The notes beneath the pieces are model-generated. The model saw nothing but the letters and a program-made list of their open reading frames with translations. It was not told where the DNA came from and did no database searches. A program made the position numbers and the translations under genes. Source: DASTCC01 sp035711465 (GTDB lineage: Bacteria > Acidobacteriota > Vicinamibacteria > Vicinamibacterales > SCN-69-37). From it: a stretch of 9,880 bases of DNA. This document shows, one piece after another, positions 4,938-9,880 of the stretch; the first letter of the stretch is position 1, and every line of letters starts with the position of its first letter. The stretch is taken from contig DASTCC010000528.1 of NCBI GenBank assembly GCA_035711465.1, forward strand, positions 1 to 9,880, read 5' to 3'.

Positions 4938-6569
4938 ATGAGAAGGCGCCCACTGCTCCACTTCGTCCTCGCAGCCGTCCTCGTGACGGCGTCGGTCGGA
5001 CTGCCGGTCCGCGCCGCCGACGAGCCGATCGACTACGAGGCAATCAACAAAATCAAAGCTCAGGGATTGACCGTCGCGACGTCGCAGGTGATGGACGTCT
5101 CGAGCTGGCTCACGGACGTCTACGGGCCACGGCTCACCGGCTCGCCCAACATCGAGAAGGCCGGCCAGTGGGCGGTAGCCAAGATGAAGGAATGGGGGCT
5201 CGAGAACGTCGCGATGGAACCATGGCCGGCCAATGCCAACGGCGCCGACAACAACGGTTTTCCGCGCGGCTGGTCGAACGACAAGTTCTATATGGGCGCC
5301 GTCTCGCCGCAGGCGTTCCCGATTCCGGGCACGCCAGCGGCGTGGTCGCCGGGCACGACGGGGCTGGTGTCCGGCGAGGCGATGCTCGTCACCGGCGCGA
5401 CCGCCGACGAGCTGCAGCCGCTCGCCGGCAAGCTGCGCGGCAAGTGGATCATGACCGCCAACGCCCCTGACGTCGCCGCGTTCTGGACGGCGCCGGCCGA
5501 GCGCCACACGGCGGAGAGCCTCGCGGAGATGGACTCGCCGCAGCCGCCGAGCAACTTCGGCCGCGCTCAGGCGGCCGGAGGCCGCGGCGCATTCCCCGGC
5601 GGCGGCCGCGGCGCCGGCACGGGCGCGCCTCCATTCAACCGTAATGACTTCTTCAAGAAGGAAGGCGTCCTCGGCATCCTCTCCACGCAGGCGCGCGGGC
5701 ATGGCATCTACACGATCGGCGGCGCGTCGCGGACGACCGATCCGGCGGCGATGCTGACGACGATCACGATACCGGCGGAGCAGTACGGCCGCATCGCCCG
5801 GATGCTGGCGCGGCAGCAGTCCGTCGTCATCGAGGCCGACATCAAGAACACCTACCACCCGAATCCGCCGATGTTCAACGTCGTCTGCGAGATTCGCGGC
5901 ACCGATAGAGCGGACGAGCTGGTGATGCTCGGCGCCCACTTCGACTCCTGGCATGCGTCGACCGGCGCCACCGACAACGTCGCCGGCTCGGCGGCGATGA
6001 TGGAAGCGATGCGCATCCTGAAGCAGAGCGGCGTGCGGCTGCGACGGACGGTGCGGATTGGACTCTGGACGGGCGAGGAACAGGGGCTGATCGGATCGCG
6101 CGTCTACGTCAACCAGCACTTCGGCGGCGTTCCCGCGTCGCCCGGACGCGGCGGCGGCGCCGGAGCGGCGGCAATCGCGCCGACGCCGGCCCACGCGAAG
6201 TTCGCCGGCTACTTCAACATCGACAACGGCACCGGCCAGATCCGCGGCGTCTACCTCCAGGGCAACGACGCGGTGGCGCCGATTTTCCGCGCCTGGATCG
6301 AGCCGTTCCGTTCGATCGGCATGTCCGCGATCACGATCCGCAACACCGGCGGCACCGATCACCAGTCGTTCGATCGCGTCGGGTTGCCCGGCTTCCAGTT
6401 CATCCAGGACGAGATCGAGTACGGATCGATGACCCACCACACCAACCTCGACAGCTACGAGCGGCTGCAGCCCGAGGACATGCGGAGGAACGCGACGATC
6501 GCGGCGGCGTTCGCCTACCTGGCGGCCAATCGTGAAGAGAAGCTGCCGCGGAAGCCGGCGGCGCGGTGA
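4938..6569 (+). CDS. Secreted M28-family zinc aminopeptidase/carboxypeptidase-like protein
   Basis: 543 residues from ATG 4938, chosen because AGGAG lies 7 bases upstream and the protein then opens with a signal peptide (MRRRPLLHFVLAAVLVTASVGLPVRA). An upstream in-frame ATG at 4797 falls inside the divergent gene. The family uses two zinc ions to remove N-terminal (sometimes C-terminal) residues from peptides. The full ligand set is visible: H334 in LGAHFDSWH, bridging D346 in GATDNVAGSAAM, catalytic E380 and ligand E381 in WTGEEQGLIGS, D429 in FNIDNGTG, and H501 in MTHHTNLD. The region before the catalytic domain (about 130-300) has the position of the PA-like insert of many M28 enzymes. Two low-complexity Gly/Arg/Ala insertions are present (about 207-238 and 403-421). 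Export to periplasm or outside, with a role in peptide scavenging, is inferred. Substrate specificity cannot be read. Confidence 0.93.
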   Translation: MRRRPLLHFVLAAVLVTASVGLPVRAADEPIDYEAINKIKAQGLTVATSQVMDVSSWLTDVYGPRLTGSPNIEKAGQWAVAKMKEWGLENVAMEPWPANANGADNNGFPRGWSNDKFYMGAVSPQAFPIPGTPAAWSPGTTGLVSGEAMLVTGATADELQPLAGKLRGKWIMTANAPDVAAFWTAPAERHTAESLAEMDSPQPPSNFGRAQAAGGRGAFPGGGRGAGTGAPPFNRNDFFKKEGVLGILSTQARGHGIYTIGGASRTTDPAAMLTTITIPAEQYGRIARMLARQQSVVIEADIKNTYHPNPPMFNVVCEIRGTDRADELVMLGAHFDSWHASTGATDNVAGSAAMMEAMRILKQSGVRLRRTVRIGLWTGEEQGLIGSRVYVNQHFGGVPASPGRGGGAGAAAIAPTPAHAKFAGYFNIDNGTGQIRGVYLQGNDAVAPIFRAWIEPFRSIGMSAITIRNTGGTDHQSFDRVGLPGFQFIQDEIEYGSMTHHTNLDSYERLQPEDMRRNATIAAAFAYLAANREEKLPRKPAAR

Positions 6570-6613
6570 AAAAACAAATCCCCGACCCGCGCCACGTGCC
6601 GGGCGGGTCGGGG
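6570..6613. terminator. Strong hairpin terminator shared by convergent M28 and beta-barrel genes
   Basis: An 11-bp perfect stem is formed by CCCCGACCCGC (6580-6590) and GCGGGTCGGGG (6603-6613) around a 12-base loop. Read on the minus strand it is followed by ATTTGTTTTTT (6579-6569), a classic intrinsic terminator for the beta-barrel gene. On the plus strand, just after the M28 stop, the hairpin has no U-tract and may mainly protect the 3' end of the message. Confidence 0.88.
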
Positions 6614-6648
6614 AAGTACCTTGCTGCGCGTCTTGGTCGAACGCGTCT

Positions 6649-7287
6649 CTACTTGAAGCGGTAGCCGAACGTCAGCTGGAACGCGTTGTTCTTCACCGTG
6701 GGCTCGTCCTCGTCGTCGTCGGCGGAGGCGTTGATGTTGGTGAGGCCCCAGATGTAACGCGCGTCGATGACGAACTTCCGAATCTCGACCTGTCCGCCGA
6801 TCACCCAGCCCATCTCGAACGTCTCGAGGTCTACGTCATCGCCGTCGAGCTCGACGCCGCCGACTTTGATCGATTCGTTGATGTGGAAGTTGAATGATGG
6901 ACCGGTCAGGAAACGGACCATGCTGGTGCCCGCAGGCACGTTGATCCGCGCCAGGGCCGGAAACGACAGATAGGTCAGCTTGAAGCTGGCCTCATCGCCG
7001 AAGCCGATGTCGTCGTCGATGCTGAATTCGCCGCCCTTCTGTTCGATCAGGACTTCGCCCTGGAATCCGACGCGCGCATTGAAGTCGCGAGCGACCCACG
7101 CGCCGACAACGATTCCGGCGCGGCCATCGCTCGTCACGGTCGCGTCGTCGAACTTGACCTTGATGCTGGAGACGTTGAAGCCGATCTTGGCGCCGACTTC
7201 AGTGGCGCCCTGCGCGGACGCGAGCGCGGGCACGGAAATAATCAAGCTGGTAAGAACAAGCACTCGGGCAACAGTCTGAAAGCGCAC
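6649..7287 (-). CDS. Outer-membrane beta-barrel protein (porin-like, OMP_b-brl type)
   Basis: 212 residues from GTG 7287, preceded by AGGAGG (7298-7293) at 5 bases. An ATG further upstream (7326) would put the ribosome site inside the gene. The signal peptide is MRFQTVARVLVLTSLIISVPALASA, cut before QGATEVG. The mature protein alternates hydrophobic and polar residues as amphipathic strands do (GAKIGFNVSSIKVKF, GIVVGAWVARDFNARVGFQGEVLI, FKLTYLSFPALARINV, GWVIGGQVEIRKFVIDARYIWG). It ends in FQLTFGYRFK, an aromatic-rich last strand of the kind recognised by the BAM assembly machinery. It is probably an eight-strand barrel by length. Several loops are very acidic, notably DDDEDE near residue 190. 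Transport or binding function is not predictable. It is a single-gene unit bounded by the hairpin at 6570-6613. Confidence 0.85.
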   Translation of the reverse strand: MRFQTVARVLVLTSLIISVPALASAQGATEVGAKIGFNVSSIKVKFDDATVTSDGRAGIVVGAWVARDFNARVGFQGEVLIEQKGGEFSIDDDIGFGDEASFKLTYLSFPALARINVPAGTSMVRFLTGPSFNFHINESIKVGGVELDGDDVDLETFEMGWVIGGQVEIRKFVIDARYIWGLTNINASADDDEDEPTVKNNAFQLTFGYRFK

Positions 7288-7401
7288 ACAAACCTCCTGA
7301 ATGACGGAACAACGCTGGGGCATCAACCCCGGGTATGACGTTAATCAGGGTAAACCGGTTCGTTGCCCGATGCACGGTTGTAATAGAAAAAGTGTGCAGT
7401 T
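7288..7401. other. Intergenic region between amidohydrolase and beta-barrel genes
   Basis: 114 bases between two same-strand genes. They contain the AGGAGG ribosome site for the beta-barrel gene. A T-rich patch (ACTTTTTCT on the minus strand, near 7384-7393) follows the amidohydrolase stop, but no stem precedes it. Only short palindromes (AACCGGTT at about 7353-7360, GGGG/CCCC at 7317-7330) are visible. I see no convincing promoter or terminator. Confidence 0.5.
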
Positions 7402-8823
7402 TTACCAAATCCCTACTTTTCCAGAGACCGAAGCGATGAGTTTGGCGGGATCGAAGCCGATTCCGGCCCGAAAGACCGTGTCCACCTGACGGACGGCCCC
7501 GATCGACGCCTCGGGATTACCGGGGACGAGTATCAGGTCCGCCTGCTTGCCGACCGCCAGGCTGCCGACCTGCTTGTCCCGCCCGAGGTAGGTCGCCGCG
7601 TTGAGAGTGCCGATGCGGATCGCCTCGAGCGGCGAGAACCCGGCTTCGACGAGCAATTCGAGCTGTCGCTGGTTGGAGTAGCCGGGAATGACGCCGCCCG
7701 ATCCCGTCGGATCGGTCCCGGCGATGAGCGTGCCGCCCGCCCGCGCGAACGCCAGCTCCATCGCCATCAGCTTCGGGAAGAGCCGGGCGTAGTTCGACTG
7801 CTGATTCTGGGAGACGCGCTCGTAGGTGCGCTCGTACTGCGCCTTGAGATCGGGCGTGAGCACGTCGAGGCCCGGCGGCCTGGGGCGCGCGGGCGTGAAC
7901 GTCTCGAAGACCGTCAGTGTCGAGGTCAGTGCGACGCGCTTCTCGACGAGCGTGCGGACCAGCGCCTTGAACGGCTCCCCGTCGAGATCGAGGGTGGTGA
8001 GCGTCTGCTGACCGGCGCCCTGACCCGGACACGCGTCCGGCTTCTTGTCGGCGACGAAATCGGTCGACGCCGCGAAGCCATGTTCGAGGTTGTCGATGCC
8101 GAGCGCCGCCGCCTCGGCGTAGGTGACCGAACACAAATGGCCGGTAATCTTCAGGTTGCGCGCGTGCGCCTCGGCGATCGCGGCCCCGAGCTCGGCGCGC
8201 GTGATCTGCATGTAGGCCTTGAACGACGTCGCCCCCATGTCCGCCCAGTAGGCGACCTGCCGCTTGGCGTCGTCAGGCCCGGTGAGCGAGTGCATCTGCA
8301 CGAAGGTGTTCGGACCGTTGAGGTACGGCGCGGTCGCGTCGATCGCGGGGCCGGCCTTGTCGCCGCGTTCGACCAGCCTCTTCAGATTCAGGTCCATGAA
8401 GCCGTTGACGTTGCCGCCGGTTCGCATCGTCGTCACGCCGCCGGCGAGGTAGAGGCGGATGAAGCTCTCGCCGAGCTGCCCGTAGACGCCCGCGGTGGTC
8501 GGATAGTAGAGGTGCTCGTGCACCATCACGAGCCCGGGCAGGACCGACTTGCCGGTGGCGTCGATGACGGTCGCGCCTTCGGGCACTGGCGTCGACGCCG
8601 CGGCGCCCATCGCCTCGATGCGGCCGGCCCTGATCACCAGGGTCTGGTCCTCGCGCGCCGGCGCGCCGGTGCCGTCGATCACGCGCACGTGCGTCAGCGC
8701 CACCAGATCGGCGTCGACCTTGACGAAGTCGCGGACGCCGCGGCCGATCGCCGGCCGCTGCGCGTAGGTGAAGGAGACGCCGGCAGCGACCAGCGCGGCG
8801 AAGACGAAGGCGATGCGCTTCAT
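7402..8823 (-). CDS. Exported amidohydrolase-superfamily metal-dependent hydrolase
   Basis: 473 residues with a signal peptide (MKRIAFVFAALVAAGVSFTYA). It belongs to the imidazolonepropionase/prolidase-like branch of the amidohydrolase superfamily: an N-terminal beta-sandwich segment (VALTHVRVIDGTG...IRAGRIEAMG), then a TIM barrel. Metal-centre residues visible are H102 and H104 in MVHEHLYYP, K202 in SFKAYMQ (candidate carboxylated lysine), H229 in ITGHLCS, H248 in NLEHGF and D371 in AGTDPTGSGG. The C-terminal part returns to the sandwich (GSLAVGKQADLILVPGNP). Substrates in this branch include Xaa-Pro dipeptides, cyclic amides and lactams; none can be assigned here. The ATG is 10 bases after the stop of the NHL-repeat gene and lacks a clear Shine-Dalgarno sequence, pointing to a two-gene operon with translational coupling. 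It probably acts in the periplasm. Confidence 0.9.
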   Translation of the reverse strand: MKRIAFVFAALVAAGVSFTYAQRPAIGRGVRDFVKVDADLVALTHVRVIDGTGAPAREDQTLVIRAGRIEAMGAAASTPVPEGATVIDATGKSVLPGLVMVHEHLYYPTTAGVYGQLGESFIRLYLAGGVTTMRTGGNVNGFMDLNLKRLVERGDKAGPAIDATAPYLNGPNTFVQMHSLTGPDDAKRQVAYWADMGATSFKAYMQITRAELGAAIAEAHARNLKITGHLCSVTYAEAAALGIDNLEHGFAASTDFVADKKPDACPGQGAGQQTLTTLDLDGEPFKALVRTLVEKRVALTSTLTVFETFTPARPRPPGLDVLTPDLKAQYERTYERVSQNQQSNYARLFPKLMAMELAFARAGGTLIAGTDPTGSGGVIPGYSNQRQLELLVEAGFSPLEAIRIGTLNAATYLGRDKQVGSLAVGKQADLILVPGNPEASIGAVRQVDTVFRAGIGFDPAKLIASVSGKVGIW

Positions 8824-8833
8824 GCGGTGAAAT

Positions 8834-9880
8834 CTACCCGATCTTCAGCGTGTCGACGTGGCCCGTCGCCAGATCGATGCGGCGGATGCCGTGGTTGTTC
8901 GTGTCGGCGACGAAAAGCGCGTCGGCCGCCGCCGAGATCCCTCCGGGCTCGTAGAACGTCGCCGCCGCGCGATCCCAGTCGTCGTGACCCTCGCTGCCGG
9001 TGCCGGCAAACGTCCGCACGTCGCCAGTCGCCGGATTGAGCGTGCGGATCTTGTGGTTGTAGGTGTCGGCAACATAGAGGACGCCGCCGTGCCACGTGAT
9101 GCCGAGCGGATGCTGCAGCCGCGCCTTGTCGCCAGGGCCGTCCCGGTCGCCGAAGTCGAACAGGTCGCCGCCGGCCAGCGTGCGCACCTGGTTCTTCGGC
9201 GGCAGCTCGATGGCGCGGATGATGTTCGATTCGGCGTCGGCGACGTAGAGCGTCGCGTCGTTCAGCACGAGACCCGACGGCTGCGCAAACGCCGCCTGGT
9301 CGACGACGCCATCGATGCGCGCCTCGCGGCCCGATCCAGCGTACGGCAGCGTCAGACGTCGATCGAGATCGATCATCCAGATCTGATGCGAACCGGCCAT
9401 GGCGACGAACAGGAGCCGCCCGGCCAGCGCCAGATCCCACGGCGAGTTGAGCGACGTCTCCGCCGCGGCGCCGCCCTGCGCGCCCCACCCCGCCTGCCGC
9501 CCGGTGCCAGCGAGCGTCGTCACCTCGCGCGTAGCGAGATCGATCGTGCGGATGAGGTGATTCTCGGTATCGGCGACGTACAGGCGATCGCCGGCGATCG
9601 CCATGCCTTGCGGCCGGTAGAACCCGGCGCGATCGAACGCGCCGTCGGCCCGGCCCGCGGCGCCCGATCCGATCGTCTCGAGGATGTGCCCGTGAAGATC
9701 GGTGACGACGACGCGATGATGATTCGAATCGGCGATGAAGAGGCGGCTGCCGCCGGCGTCGGCCAGGACCTTGCCCGGAAACGCCAGCGTCGACGTCTTC
9801 AGCTTCTCGCGCTCGAGCGACAGGGCGATCGGCGTGCGATCGATGCCGCCCTTCTCGTCGAAGAACTGGATCACCGCCGC
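8834..9880 (-). CDS. NHLRC2-like NHL-repeat propeller protein, C-terminal part (runs off right edge)
   Basis: 348 codons are visible; the frame stays open at the right edge. A GTG at 9874 is in frame, but the segment there (IQFFDEKGGIDRTP) looks like the end of an upstream domain, so I treat the gene as partial. Six NHL repeats follow, enough for a complete six-bladed propeller, at about residues 33-72, 86-125, 143-182, 197-236, 253-292 and 307-346 (numbered from 9874). They share the pattern L-(Y/F)-(V/I)-A-D-(T/S)-x-N-H-x-I-R. Blade order and wording (AMAGSHQIW, FAQPSGL, LQHPLGITW, VADTYNHKIR, FYEPGG) closely resemble vertebrate NHLRC2 as I recall it, where a thioredoxin-like domain precedes the propeller. 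I therefore expect a thioredoxin-like N-terminus outside the window. The protein stops directly after blade six. It probably shares an operon with the amidohydrolase downstream. Confidence 0.88.
   Translation of the reverse strand, partial: AAVIQFFDEKGGIDRTPIALSLEREKLKTSTLAFPGKVLADAGGSRLFIADSNHHRVVVTDLHGHILETIGSGAAGRADGAFDRAGFYRPQGMAIAGDRLYVADTENHLIRTIDLATREVTTLAGTGRQAGWGAQGGAAAETSLNSPWDLALAGRLLFVAMAGSHQIWMIDLDRRLTLPYAGSGREARIDGVVDQAAFAQPSGLVLNDATLYVADAESNIIRAIELPPKNQVRTLAGGDLFDFGDRDGPGDKARLQHPLGITWHGGVLYVADTYNHKIRTLNPATGDVRTFAGTGSEGHDDWDRAAATFYEPGGISAAADALFVADTNNHGIRRIDLATGHVDTLKIG

Noticed and set aside
4890..6440. A 516-codon open frame on the minus strand opposite the M28 peptidase
   Set aside because: It is Arg/Ala/Asp-rich without any motif, while the plus strand encodes a complete M28 enzyme with all metal ligands.
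8080..9039. A 319-codon plus-strand frame spanning the amidohydrolase/NHL junction
   Set aside because: It is antisense to two well-supported genes and crosses their boundary, with no domain signal.

Overview
The window is high-GC DNA from a Gram-negative bacterium. Several products carry Sec signal peptides or a lipobox, and one is an outer-membrane beta-barrel. The mix of secreted DinB-like proteins, an M28 peptidase with glycine/arginine-rich insertions, a secreted amidohydrolase, an NHLRC2-type protein and a DUF1015 gene beside serA resembles soil Acidobacteriota, perhaps Vicinamibacteria. That placement is inferred from gene content, not from a marker gene. I see no rRNA, tRNA, CRISPR array, transposase or phage gene, and no gene-free stretch longer than about 150 bases.

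Left block (1-2924, minus strand): read in the direction of transcription, an M23-family lipoprotein peptidase (GTG start at 2924) is followed after 5 bases by a DUF1015 protein, then after 61 bases by the first 125 codons of serA (D-3-phosphoglycerate dehydrogenase), which runs off the left edge. The gap before serA is mostly a tandem array of a 7-base unit that runs into the serA ribosome binding site. Divergent from this block is ogt (plus strand), a DNA methyltransferase-type repair protein.

Middle block (3475-6613): ogt converges on two consecutive minus-strand genes for secreted DinB-fold proteins, with an unusual interleaved inverted repeat at the junction. The two DinB genes are paralogues sharing the metal-ligand histidine pattern and a matched cysteine pair. 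Between them lies a second array of the same 7-base repeat family. An M28 zinc aminopeptidase is transcribed away from them on the plus strand and ends at a strong hairpin.

Right block (6614-9880, minus strand): an outer-membrane beta-barrel protein uses the same hairpin as its terminator, where it has a U-tract. Upstream of it are a secreted amidohydrolase and, 10 bases before that, an NHLRC2-like six-bladed NHL propeller protein whose N-terminus lies beyond the right edge. These last two are probably co-transcribed.

Most genes encode exported proteins (lipoprotein peptidase, two DinB proteins, M28 peptidase, amidohydrolase, beta-barrel). I see no single obvious new multi-gene system. The least explained items are the DUF1015-serA association, the 7-base repeat arrays, the exported DinB pair and the NHLRC2-like/amidohydrolase pair.
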